NCBI RefSeq assembly: GCF_025165795.1
Contig: NZ_JAJAGO010000002.1
Location: forward strand, 186,001 to 250,000
Source: Streptomyces gossypii
Lineage (GTDB): Bacteria; Actinomycetota; Actinomycetes; Streptomycetales; Streptomycetaceae
Direction of reading: 5' to 3'
Length of the DNA stretch: 64,000 nt
Below the pieces are notes generated by a model. It saw nothing but the letters and a program-made list of their open reading frames with translations. It was not told the origin of the DNA and did not search any database. Within the stretch, counting starts at the first letter, position 1, and each line of letters starts with the position of its first letter. Both the position numbers and the translations under genes were made by a program. Shown here in pieces: positions 17,986-25,991 of the stretch.

Positions 17986-19143
17986 TCAGCGCCCCCGCCG
18001 CCACATGTGGAGGTTGAAGGCCCGGTAGACCATCGGCCGCAGCGGCAGGTCCCACTCGCCGACGTACCGCACCGCCTGGCCGCCGGTGCCGACTTTGAAC
18101 CGGACCAGGCCGACGTGCGGGTCGTCGGCGTCGAGGGTGGGGGTGATGCCGCGCAGGTCGTAGACGTCGCAGTCGGCCGCGAGCGAGTGGCGGATCATTG
18201 CCCACTGGCAGGCGTTGGAGCCGCGGACCTCGCGCTTCTCGGTGGAGGAGGCACCGTAGGCGTACACCGCGTGGGCTCCGGCGCGGACCAGGATGGTGGC
18301 GGCGACCAAGTCGCCCTGGTGGTGGGCCAGGTAGAGCTTGATCCGCTCGGGGTCCTCGGCGCTCAGTGCCGCGAACATGGTCTCGAAGTAGCGCAGCGGC
18401 CGGGGTGTGAAGCGGTCGCGCTCGGCGGTGTGGACGTAGAGGTCGTGAAACGCTTTCAGGTCTTCCGGACCCCCGTCGCCGACCGTGACCTCGACGCCCT
18501 CCTTGGCCGCCTTCTTGATGTTGCGGCGCCACTGCTGGTTCATGCCCCTGAGCAGCTCGTCCCCGGTCCTGCCTGCCAGCGGGACCTCGTACTTGAACTG
18601 CGGATGCCCGACCCCGAACCCGTCCTGCGGGTTCTGCGGCAGCCATCCCGCGTCCTTGAGCCTGCTGCTCACGCGGGCGCCGACCGGGTCGCCCCACTGT
18701 CCTGGCAGATCGGTCAGCCGCCGGATGCCCGGATCGGCGATGCCCTCCTTGACCTGGGCGGCGCTCCACGTGTCCGTGACCACCGGCGGGCCGAGCCGGA
18801 TCGCGAACGCGCCGTGCGCCTTGAGATACGCCGCCAGCGGATTGAGCCACGCACCGATCTCGCCGCTCCAGTCGATGACCGGGCCCTCGGGCAGATACGC
18901 CAGCGTGAAGCGGTCCAGCCGCGGCACCGGGCGGTGCAGGACGAGCCCGGCACCGACCAGGCGCCGGCCGTCGAACCAGCCGAGGGACTCGCTGCGCCAC
19001 TCGGTCTTGACGCGGCCCCACGCCGGGGTCTGCAGAAAGCTGACCGACCGCTGGGCCCGCACGAACGCCAAATGCCCGGCGGCGCTGATCGGCCTGACGA
19101 CCGGATTCCCGGCTGCTGCTCGTACTGGTTCGCTGTAGGACAT
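17986..19143 (-). CDS. vanK: FemX-like peptidyltransferase VanK
   Basis: 385 aa FemABX family. ATG 19143 (MSYSEPVRAAAGNPVVRPI). Two GNAT-like lobes are separated by a basic helical segment: FLQTPAWGRVKTEWRSESLGWFDGRRLVGAGLVLHRPVPRLDRFTLAYLPEGP; MNQQWRRNIKKAAKEGVEV; YFETMFAALSAEDPERIKLYLAHHQGDLVAATILVRAGAHAVYAYGASS; GSNACQWAMIRHSLAADCDVYDLRGI. In S. coelicolor VanK adds the Gly branch to D-Lac-ending precursors and is essential once resistance is on. It ends 28 nt from murF, converging, and has its own VanR box. Confidence 0.92.
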   Translation of the reverse strand: MSYSEPVRAAAGNPVVRPISAAGHLAFVRAQRSVSFLQTPAWGRVKTEWRSESLGWFDGRRLVGAGLVLHRPVPRLDRFTLAYLPEGPVIDWSGEIGAWLNPLAAYLKAHGAFAIRLGPPVVTDTWSAAQVKEGIADPGIRRLTDLPGQWGDPVGARVSSRLKDAGWLPQNPQDGFGVGHPQFKYEVPLAGRTGDELLRGMNQQWRRNIKKAAKEGVEVTVGDGGPEDLKAFHDLYVHTAERDRFTPRPLRYFETMFAALSAEDPERIKLYLAHHQGDLVAATILVRAGAHAVYAYGASSTEKREVRGSNACQWAMIRHSLAADCDVYDLRGITPTLDADDPHVGLVRFKVGTGGQAVRYVGEWDLPLRPMVYRAFNLHMWRRGR

Positions 19144-19189
19144 GCCACCAGTCAAGGCGGCGGGGTGTTACCCGGGTGTATGCAGTTCT

Positions 19190-19205
19190 CGATACGCCGA
19201 CGATA
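19190..19205 (-). promoter_or_regulatory. VanR box 2 (vanK)
   Basis: CGATA-N6-CGATA in the same orientation as box 1; the proximal repeat ends 46 nt before the vanK ATG. The flanking leader (TTGACTGG...CATG) also matches vanH. Confidence 0.8.
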
Positions 19206-19233
19206 TGCCGCCACCCGGCGGCTCACGCGGCGT

Positions 19234-19789
19234 TCACCAGCTGATTCCGGCCGCCACCGGCAGGTGGTGACTGCCCGTGGCCGGCAGCAGCCACGCGCTC
19301 GTCGGCTCCGCGCCTCTAACCAGGACCTGGTCGATCCGCGCCACCGGGAACGATCGTCGATGGTGCCGTTGAAGTCACCGAGCACCAGCACCCGCTCGCT
19401 GCGCTCGACGGCGACCCGACCGTGCCCTGCACGGTGTGGTGCGGAGACGTCGTCGGCCAGCCGCTGTTGACGTAGGAAGTGGCGCCACTGTTCGCGGCAT
19501 CCGGCGCAGCTTGGCGGAGGGCCTTCAGCAGATCCGGATCAAGCTTGGCCACGGCCGGACACGCGTCATCGAAGACCGTCACTCCGTCGGGGACGGCACC
19601 ATCGGCCTCACTGGCGGCACCACCGAGCCCACCGCGAGGCGTAGCCGAGGACTTCGACGTCTGATGGCCGAGAACCGCGGCGAACCCCGCCATAACACCT
19701 ACCACGGCCATGACGGCTATCAGGCCGCTGACAATCAGCCAGCGAACCCGCCGGGTCATTGTTCGTACTGAGGGCTGGGTTCGTGACAT
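19234..19789 (-). pseudogene. VanY/VanJ hybrid relic
   Basis: The N-terminal part (ATG 19789) reads MTRRVRWLIVSGLIAVMAVVGVMAGFAAVLGHQTSK, a membrane anchor, then VTVFDDACPAVAKLDPDLLKALRQAAPDAA...YVNSGWPT, typical of an actinobacterial D,D-carboxypeptidase VanY. Near the zinc motif it breaks (TSPHHTVQG). Downstream, in other frames, come VLVLGDFNGTIDDRSR and VRGAEPTSAWLLPATGSHHLPVAAGISW, the C-terminus of an endonuclease/exonuclease/phosphatase-fold protein like VanJ. The promoter with VanR box 3 is intact. This is a deletion fusion of two neighbouring resistance genes plus a frameshift. Confidence 0.75.
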
Positions 19790-19835
19790 ACCGCGAGTGA
19801 AATCAACCGAGTGTTGCCAGCACGTAGGCGATTTT

Positions 19836-19851
19836 CGATACGAGGACGATA
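19836..19851. promoter_or_regulatory. VanR box 3 (VanY/J relic and vanRS)
   Basis: CGATA-N6-CGATA, orientation as boxes 1 and 2; ends 46 nt before the relic ATG at 19789. It also lies 24 nt before vanR. TATCCT (19864-19869) six nt before the vanR ATG looks like a -10, and no Shine-Dalgarno is visible, so vanR may be on a leaderless mRNA. Confidence 0.7.
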
Positions 19852-19875
19852 TGTGGCGGCTCGTATCCTTGCTGC

Positions 19876-20571
19876 ATGCGTGTGTTGATTGTCGAGGACG
19901 AGCCCTTTATGGCCGAAGCGATTCGCGATGGCCTGCGTCTGGAGGCGATCGCAGCCGATATCGCCGGTGACGGTGACACCGCTCTGGAGCTGCTGAGCAT
20001 CAACGCCTACGACATCGCCGTCCTCGACCGCGATATCCCAGGACCTTCCGGCGACGAGGTCGCCAGACACATCGTCGCCTCAGGCGGCGGCATGCCCGTC
20101 CTCATGCTCACCGCCGCCGACCGTCTCGACGACAAGGCATCCGGGTTCGAACTCGGCGCCGACGACTACCTCACGAAGCCCTTCGAACTCCTGGAGCTCG
20201 TGCTCAGGCTCAGGGCCCTCGACCGCCGGCGCGCCCACAACCGGCCTCCCGTACGAGAGATCGCGGGCCTGCGCCTCGACCCGTTCCGCCGCGAGGTCTA
20301 CCGTGACAACCGCTACATTGCGCTCACCCGCAAACAGTTCGCGGTCCTTGAAGTGCTCGTCGCCTCCGAAGGCGGTGTCGTCAGCGCCGAAGAGCTTCTG
20401 GAGCGGGCGTGGGACGAGAATGCCGATCCGTTCACCAACGCCGTGCGCATCACGGTCTCCGCCCTGCGCAAACGCCTCGGTGAACCCTGGATCATCGCCA
20501 CAGCGCCGGGCGTCGGCTACCGCATCGACACACCAACCGTCACCGGGCATGGGGGTGGTGACCGTGCATAG
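19876..20571 (+). CDS. vanR: VanR response regulator (OmpR family)
   Basis: 231 aa. Receiver domain about 1-115: acidic pocket VEDEP, phospho-acceptor Asp in IAVLDRDIPGPSGDEVARH, conserved Thr in MLTAADR and Lys in ADDYLTKPFELLEL. Winged-helix effector about 130-222: LTRKQFAVLEVLVASEGGVVSAEELLERAWDENADPFTNAVRITVSALRKRLGEP. It activates the van transcription units; the three CGATA-N6-CGATA repeats are its likely sites. It overlaps vanS. Confidence 0.94.
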   Translation: MRVLIVEDEPFMAEAIRDGLRLEAIAADIAGDGDTALELLSINAYDIAVLDRDIPGPSGDEVARHIVASGGGMPVLMLTAADRLDDKASGFELGADDYLTKPFELLELVLRLRALDRRRAHNRPPVREIAGLRLDPFRREVYRDNRYIALTRKQFAVLEVLVASEGGVVSAEELLERAWDENADPFTNAVRITVSALRKRLGEPWIIATAPGVGYRIDTPTVTGHGGGDRA

Positions 20572-21634
20572 GCGGCACGGATTGAGCGTCCGCCGCAAAC
20601 TCACCCTCAGCTACGCCGGATTCCTCATGGTCGCCGGCGTCCTGCTGCTCGCGGCGGTGTGGGTGTTCCTCCTGCGAAGCTACCCATCGGGCATGCTGAT
20701 CCGCTCCGTCCTCCTGCGGGGCTTCGGCCCAGCGGTAGGCGCAATACTGGCATTCCTACTGGTATTCGGCCTCCTGGGAGGATGGATCCTCGCCGGCCGC
20801 ATGCTCGCCCCGCTGGCTCAGATCACCAACGCCACGCGCATGGCCACGAACGGATCGCTCTCTCATCGAATCCGGCTACCGGGCCACAAAGATGAGTTCC
20901 GCGACCTCGCCGACGCCTTCGACACCATGATCGCGCGACTCGAAGCACACGTCGCCGAACAGCAGAGATTCGCAGCCAACGCATCTCACGAGCTGCGCAC
21001 CCCGCTGTCGGTTTCGAAGTCACTGCTCGACGTGGCCCGCGCCGATCCGAACCGCGCCACCGACCCACTCATCGACCGCCTCCACACCGTCAACACCCGA
21101 GCCATCGACCTCACTGAAGCATTGCTCCTGCTCAGTCGCGCCGGCCAGCGCTCCTTCACCCGCGAACACGTTGACTTGTCCCTCATGGCGGAAGAAGCCA
21201 CCGAAACACTCCTCCCCCTCGCGGAAAAGCGCGGCGTCATCCTCGAGACCGACGGCGAAATCGCCCCCACGATCGGATCGCCGACGCTCCTGCTGCAGCT
21301 GACCACGAACCTCGTACAGAACGCGATCGTCCACAACCTGCCGGGCCGGGGCACCGTCTGGGTCCACACCGACGTCTGCCCCAAGACCGCGGTGCTCACT
21401 GTCGAGAACACCGGCGAGCAGCTCACTCCACAGCTGGTCGCGACCCTCACCGAACCCTTCCAGCGCGGCACCGAGCGCATCCACGCCGACCAGGCTGGCG
21501 CCGGCCTGGGCCTGGCCATCGTCAAGACCATCACCGATGCACACGACGGAACCCTCACGCTTACCCCTCGCTCTGCCGGCGGGCTCCGCATCACTGTGGA
21601 ACTACCCGCGCCGGCCCCGCACACCGACAGGTAG
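20549..21634 (+). CDS. vanS: VanS sensor histidine kinase
   Basis: 361 aa from ATG 20549; GTG 20564 (VHRRHGLSVRRKL) is a plausible alternative. Two membrane helices (about 22-42 and 58-80) enclose a short external loop LRSYPSGMLIRSVLLRG, as in S. coelicolor-type VanS that senses the antibiotic. HAMP follows, then the H-box NASHELRTPLSVSKSLLDVA, N-box TTNLVQNAIVHNL and G-box QAGAGLGLAIVKTI. Overlaps vanR by 23 nt. It phosphorylates VanR, or dephosphorylates it without drug. Confidence 0.93.
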   Translation: MGVVTVHRRHGLSVRRKLTLSYAGFLMVAGVLLLAAVWVFLLRSYPSGMLIRSVLLRGFGPAVGAILAFLLVFGLLGGWILAGRMLAPLAQITNATRMATNGSLSHRIRLPGHKDEFRDLADAFDTMIARLEAHVAEQQRFAANASHELRTPLSVSKSLLDVARADPNRATDPLIDRLHTVNTRAIDLTEALLLLSRAGQRSFTREHVDLSLMAEEATETLLPLAEKRGVILETDGEIAPTIGSPTLLLQLTTNLVQNAIVHNLPGRGTVWVHTDVCPKTAVLTVENTGEQLTPQLVATLTEPFQRGTERIHADQAGAGLGLAIVKTITDAHDGTLTLTPRSAGGLRITVELPAPAPHTDR

Positions 21635-21699
21635 CGAGTCAGGGATTCGGCTTCGACTCCGACACCACTGAAGCGGATGGGATGCTCGTGACCAGCGCT

Positions 21700-22038
21700 G
21701 CCCCGTCAGGTACGCGCCGCCGCCGTGGTCACGGGCTATCCGGTGCGGCCGGAGATTCTCACCGGCAACGCGGTCAAGGCCGTCACCGCCTCGGGCCTGA
21801 GCGGTTTCGACCGACGGCTCCCCGCCCGGTACGTCACGGGCGGCGCACGGCGCAGTTGCCGCGTCAGGCGCAGGCCCGCTACCACCGGTCAGGGTATATC
21901 GGCGGCGAGCTGCCAGATGTACTCGCCCTGGCCGACGTCGTCGTCTCAGGCAGCGGGGCGGGCACGCTCGCAGACGCCGGACCCTCGCCGATGTTGTATG
22001 TCGTCTCGAACATACCCCCGGTTTCGACAGACGAGTAG
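21700..22038 (+). pseudogene. MurG-like glycosyltransferase relic
   Basis: One frame gives AAAVVTGYPVRPEILTGNAVKAV ... LPARYVTGGAR, like MurG VTGNPVRPEI...YVTGGAQGS. The rest, ARYHRSGYIGGELPDVLALADVVVSGSGAGTLAD, the UDP-GlcNAc-binding region, is in another frame, and the remaining C-terminal domain is missing (stop at 22036-22038). The N-terminal domain is absent too. A MurG paralogue would fit a wall-remodelling resistance island; this one is dead. Confidence 0.6.
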
Positions 22039-22158
22039 AAAATCCGACAGTCCAGATCCGCCACCCCCTCGCCGCCTTCGGCCAGCCATGAAACCTGGGG
22101 GATCAGCGGGGGAGCAACGAGCTCCGCAAACCCCCAAGAAATCGGGACCTCTGGGGCA

Positions 22159-22184
22159 CATGTCAGCACCACCGTGCTGACATG
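22159..22184. repeat. 11-bp perfect inverted repeat (CATGTCAGCAC)
   Basis: CATGTCAGCAC and its complement flank a 4-nt loop, and TGTCAGCAC recurs immediately after (22183-22191). It sits downstream of tRNA-Ala among relics; it might be an operator or an old attachment/recombination site. No gene reads from it. Confidence 0.45.
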
Positions 22185-22197
22185 TCAGCACACAAAA

Positions 22198-22231
22198 CCC
22201 CTCCGACCCGCGTTTCTGCAGGTCGGAGGGG
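22198..22231 (-). terminator. tRNA-Ala terminator
   Basis: CCCCTCCGACC pairs with GGTCGGAGGGG (11 bp, 12-nt loop); on the minus strand it is followed by TTTTGTG, just past the tRNA 3' end. Confidence 0.85.
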
Positions 22232-22240
22232 CTATACGGG

Positions 22241-22313
22241 TGGAGCCTAGGAGAGTCGAACTCCTGACATCCGCCATGCAAAGACGGCGCTCTACCAACT
22301 GAGCTAAGGCCCC
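22241..22313 (-). tRNA. tRNA-Ala (TGC)
   Basis: Begins GGGGCCTTAGCTCAGTTGG and closes with AGGCTCC plus discriminator A; anticodon loop TTTGCAT gives TGC. The acceptor stem contains the G3:U70 wobble that identifies tRNA-Ala. No CCA is encoded. Accessory DNA lies on its 3' side. Confidence 0.95.
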
Positions 22314-22445
22314 GCTGCCGACCAGAGTACCGGGTCCGGGGGATGAATTCCGACCGGGTATCGCCCTGCGACCATCACCCTCCGTAGGATGCTCCGCAAC
22401 TTCGCGCCAGCGAAGCGACACCGGGGAGTCCAGGGGAGAGACGTG

Positions 22446-22997
22446 ATGGACGCAGCACAGCAGGAAGCCGCCGCCAAGGCGCAGGAACTGCAAAGTCAGT
22501 GGTACGGAGAGCCGCTCGGGACGTTGTTCCGCCGGCTGATCGACGATCTCGGGCTCAACCAGGCCCGGTTGGCGACCGTGCTCGGTCTGTCGGCACCGAT
22601 GCTGTCGCAGTTGATGAGCGGCCAGCGGGCCAAGATCGGAAACCCGGCGGTCGTCCAGCGGGTACAGGCGCTCCAGGATCTGTCGGCGGACGTCGCACGC
22701 GGCGATGTGAGCGCCGCCGACGCCACCCAGCGAATGGACGAGATCCGGCGCACAGCAGGAGGAAGTGTGCTGAACCACACATCGCAGACCTCCTCCTCCG
22801 GCGCCACGCAGACCCCGGTGAAGCGGGTGGTCCGGGAGATCCAGTCGCTGCTGAGGTCGGTCTCCGACGCCGGGGACATCCTGGAGGCGTCCGCCGCGCT
22901 GGCGCCCACCCATCCGGAGCTGGCAGAGTTCCTGAAGGTGTACGGCGCGGGCCGTACCTCTGACGCGGTGAAGCACTACGAGGAGCACCAAAGCTGA
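22446..22997 (+). CDS. XRE-like helix-turn-helix protein
   Basis: 183 aa. ATG 22446 after GGGGAGA. HTH at about 28-60: LFRRLIDDLGLNQARLATVLGLSAPMLSQLMSGQRAKIGNP, the classic Q-A-x-LA...GLS...S.IM pattern. The C-terminal half (VKRVVREIQSLLRSVSDAGDILEASAALAPTHPELAEFLKVYGAGRTSDAVKHYEEH) is helical and without known domain. It is immediately followed by a Ser/Thr kinase gene (TGA then ATG with no gap); co-expression suggests it may be a kinase substrate. Confidence 0.85.
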   Translation: MDAAQQEAAAKAQELQSQWYGEPLGTLFRRLIDDLGLNQARLATVLGLSAPMLSQLMSGQRAKIGNPAVVQRVQALQDLSADVARGDVSAADATQRMDEIRRTAGGSVLNHTSQTSSSGATQTPVKRVVREIQSLLRSVSDAGDILEASAALAPTHPELAEFLKVYGAGRTSDAVKHYEEHQS

Positions 22998-24548
22998 ATG
23001 GGTGAGATCTTCGCGGGTCGCTACGAACTGGCGGACCCTATCGGGCGCGGTGGTGTGGGCGAGGTCTGGCGCGCCTGGGACCACCGGCGCAAGCGCTACG
23101 TGGCGGCCAAGGTGCTGCAGCAGCGCGACGCCCATACGCTGCTCCGCTTCGTACGGGAGCAGGCGCTGCGCATCGACCACCCGCACGTTCTCGCCCCCGC
23201 CAGCTGGGCGGCCGACGACGACAAGGTGCTCTTCACGATGGACCTGGTGAGCGGCGGCTCGCTGGCCCACCTGATCGGCGACTACGGCCCGTTGCCTCCC
23301 TCGTTCGTGTGCACCCTGCTGGACCAGCTGCTGTCCGGGCTCAACGCGGTGCACGCCGAGGAGGTGGTGCACCGCGACATCAAGCCCGCCAACATCCTGC
23401 TGGAGCCGACGGGTACGGGCCGCCCACATGTGCGGCTGTCGGATTTCGGCATCTCCATGCGCAAGGGCGAGCCCCGGCTGACCGACACCAACTACGTGGT
23501 GGGTACGCCCGGTTACTTCTCACCGGAGCAGATGCGCGGCGCCGAACCGGACTTCACGGCGGATCTGTACGCGGTGGGCCTTGTCGGGCTCTATCTGCTC
23601 ACCGGGCAGAAACCCGACTCACTGGGCATGGTGGAGCGGTACGAGAACGGCGGTGGCGTGCCGAGCGCGCCGGAGCGGGTCCCGGAGCCGCTGTGGCAGG
23701 TGCTGGGCACGCTGCTGCAGCCGGACCCGCAGGCCAGGTTCCGTACGGCGACGGGGGCGCGCAAGGCGCTCGCAGGGGCCGCGGAGATGCTGGTCCTCGA
23801 GGGGACCCTGGAGCGGGAGATCGTGGAGGTCTTCGAGCATCTGGGGCCGCTGCCGGAGGGGTTCGGGCCCGACGGGCCTGCCGGGCGTGAGAAGCCGCAG
23901 ACGGACGCCGTGGGCGGCGCGGGCGCTGTCCCCGGGGCTACGGGGGTCCCCGTCGCCCCAGCCGCCTCTGAGGCCGCTCAGGGCTCTGGTGTTTCTGATG
24001 TCTCTGATGTCTCTGGTGCCTCTGCGGCCGCTGCTGGAGCCCCGGGCGCTGCCGGGGGCAGCGGTACGGGCACAGCCGGCGGCACGGGCACCGGCGCCGC
24101 GGGCGCAGCGGAGGCCTCCGGAACGGACGGCTTCCCGCTGGCACCGCCGCTGAGCGGTACGGGCAGCGCGACCGGCGGACAGCCGCAGTCGCCGCCCCCG
24201 CACCCGCAACAGGCACACCAGGCACACCAGGCACCGGCGTATCCCCAGCCGGCATCCACACCCAGCGGCACCTTCGGCCTGGTACCAGGCGGCCCGCCCG
24301 TCGCCCAGCCCTTCGGTCCGCCCTCGGCGGAACCTGACACCCCTCCCACACCGACCCAGCCCTACACGACGTACGCGGGGCAGCAGCAGCCGTCCGGCAC
24401 TGTTCCGCCGCCTCCGCCTCCGCCGCCTCCGGCCACCGCGCAGGGGCCCGTACGGCGGCCCGGACCGTCCCCGAAGGTGGCGGTCACGGTGCTGATCGCC
24501 GCCCTGCTGTGTTTCGCCGTGGGGATCTGGGCGCTTCTCGCGGGCTGA
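22998..24548 (+). CDS. Membrane-anchored Ser/Thr protein kinase (PknB-like)
   Basis: 516 aa. Kinase domain about 8-270: glycine loop IGRGGVGEVW, ATP Lys in YVAAKVL, catalytic loop VVHRDIKPANILL with Asp127, DFGIS, activation segment GTPGYFSPEQM (APE motif as SPE). A long Pro/Gly/Ala-rich linker (about 300-485) includes GASAAAAGAPGAAGGSG and polyproline runs. One membrane helix VAVTVLIAALLCFAVGIWALLAG ends the protein, with no external sensor domain, so any signal comes from partners. In an operon with the XRE gene. Confidence 0.9.
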   Translation: MGEIFAGRYELADPIGRGGVGEVWRAWDHRRKRYVAAKVLQQRDAHTLLRFVREQALRIDHPHVLAPASWAADDDKVLFTMDLVSGGSLAHLIGDYGPLPPSFVCTLLDQLLSGLNAVHAEEVVHRDIKPANILLEPTGTGRPHVRLSDFGISMRKGEPRLTDTNYVVGTPGYFSPEQMRGAEPDFTADLYAVGLVGLYLLTGQKPDSLGMVERYENGGGVPSAPERVPEPLWQVLGTLLQPDPQARFRTATGARKALAGAAEMLVLEGTLEREIVEVFEHLGPLPEGFGPDGPAGREKPQTDAVGGAGAVPGATGVPVAPAASEAAQGSGVSDVSDVSGASAAAAGAPGAAGGSGTGTAGGTGTGAAGAAEASGTDGFPLAPPLSGTGSATGGQPQSPPPHPQQAHQAHQAPAYPQPASTPSGTFGLVPGGPPVAQPFGPPSAEPDTPPTPTQPYTTYAGQQQPSGTVPPPPPPPPPATAQGPVRRPGPSPKVAVTVLIAALLCFAVGIWALLAG

Positions 24549-24554
24549 GTCACC

Positions 24555-24584
24555 GGTGGGCCGGGCCCACCGGCCCGGCCCACC
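24555..24584. terminator. 11-bp hairpin between convergent genes
   Basis: GGTGGGCCGGG (24555-24565) and CCCGGCCCACC (24574-24584) form a perfect stem with an 8-nt loop between the kinase gene and the converging gene ending at 24591. Confidence 0.75.
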
Positions 24585-24590
24585 GTCTGA

Positions 24591-25991
24591 CTATCCCCAG
24601 CCCTGCGGCGGCTGCTGCCCCGGGTACTGCTGCGGATACTGCTGTGTCCCGTACGGGCCCGGCGCGCCGGCCGGGTAGGGCACCGCGTCGGCGGGCGCCG
24701 CGCGCCGCCGGGCGGTGAGCGTCCAGACGCCGAGGACGAGCAGAAGCACGGTCCCGGCGCCGATCCCGCCGTAGGCGAGCAGGTTCAGGCCGTCGTCACC
24801 GCTCTCCTTCGCCTCGTCGGCGGTCACGCCGTCCGTGGCCTGTTCCTTGTCTTCGTCGGTGACGCCGAAGCCCGCCTCGGCGGCGTCGCCCTCGTAGGAC
24901 GGCCCCTCCTCGGCCTTGCCGGTGACGCTGGTGCGCAGGGTGACCGGCACCGAGCCCTTGACGAAATCGCCCAGTTCGGCCTTCGCGTGCACCGCAACGT
25001 AGTACCAGCCGGCGACGCCGGTCTGGGAGGCGGCGCCGTCATACGAGTAGCGGTTCACGTAGTCGACGGGGGCCGCAGCGAACGGCACCGCGGCCGGATC
25101 GTCGGCCTGGTACATGGCACCCTCACCGCCGACGTAGCCGCGCGCCGGGTTGTAGACGTCGACGCGCACACCGCCGCTCGCGTAGGCGTTCTCGTCGCTG
25201 GTCTGGGCGGTGCCGAACTCGGCGCTCAGCATGAGCCGCTGGCCCCAGTCGACGGGCACCCGGTAGAAGCGGGTCTCGCCGGGCCTGAGGCGGTCCTTCC
25301 AGACCCCCTCGTCCATTCCGACGGCGTCGTTGAAGCCGGTGCCGCCCTTGATCTTCTCCGGCTCGCCGGTCGGCGGGTCGGGTGCCGCGGTCGGCAGGTT
25401 CCCGGTCTCGGGCGGGGTGGTGGGGACGGTGCCCTTGACCGGGGGCTCCTGCATGAAGCGCAGTTCGACCGGCCACACGCTGGGGTCGGAGGTGTTCTCG
25501 CTCTCGCGCTCGACGGAGAAGTTGTAGACCCCGGCGTCCTGGCAGCCGTCGTCCGGTTTGATGACCCGGCCCGCGTTGGCGGCGAGCGGCCGTGCCGTGC
25601 CGTCGGCGCCGAAGGTGACTTCCTCGTTCGAGCATCCGGTGCCGTCGGTGTCCTCCAGGACCACGGAGATCCCGTCGCCGAAGGCGACCTTGCTGCCCGT
25701 CCGCGGCTGGGCGACGGCGGAGAGCCAAGCGCTGGACTTCGCGTCCAGTTCGACGCTGTAGTACTTCTTCTCGCCGGGGGCGAGTGTGTCGGTGTAGACG
25801 CCGCCCTTGGCGAGCCGTGGGCCGTCGGCGCTGCTGGCGGTGCCCTTGCGGGGCTTCGCGTCGTCGGCCGTGCGGTACGGGGGCAGATCACCTGGTTCCG
25901 CGCTCGCGGTGCCCGGCAGCGCCAGCACGGCGCACAGCGCTGCCGCGAGGGCGAGGGCCTGCCCCGGGGTTCCCGTCGTCCGCCGCTTCAC
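24591..25991 (-). CDS. Secreted, C-terminally anchored protein with module shared with the VWA neighbour
   Basis: 466 aa. GTG 25991 overlaps the upstream stop (GTGA) with GGGAGG 6 nt before it. Signal peptide VVKRRTTGTPGQALALAAALCAVLALPGTASA. The region TGEPEKIKGGTGFNDAVGMDEGVWKDRLRPGETRFYRVPVDWGQRLMLSAEF (about 210-265) is clearly homologous to one in the upstream VWA protein. A C-terminal helix LLAYGGIGAGTVLLLVLGVWTL, an RRR stop-transfer and a Gln/Pro/Tyr-rich tail (QQYPQQYPGQQPPQGWG) follow. Function unknown; probably a partner of the VWA protein at the cell surface. Confidence 0.78.
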   Translation of the reverse strand: MKRRTTGTPGQALALAAALCAVLALPGTASAEPGDLPPYRTADDAKPRKGTASSADGPRLAKGGVYTDTLAPGEKKYYSVELDAKSSAWLSAVAQPRTGSKVAFGDGISVVLEDTDGTGCSNEEVTFGADGTARPLAANAGRVIKPDDGCQDAGVYNFSVERESENTSDPSVWPVELRFMQEPPVKGTVPTTPPETGNLPTAAPDPPTGEPEKIKGGTGFNDAVGMDEGVWKDRLRPGETRFYRVPVDWGQRLMLSAEFGTAQTSDENAYASGGVRVDVYNPARGYVGGEGAMYQADDPAAVPFAAAPVDYVNRYSYDGAASQTGVAGWYYVAVHAKAELGDFVKGSVPVTLRTSVTGKAEEGPSYEGDAAEAGFGVTDEDKEQATDGVTADEAKESGDDGLNLLAYGGIGAGTVLLLVLGVWTLTARRRAAPADAVPYPAGAPGPYGTQQYPQQYPGQQPPQGWG

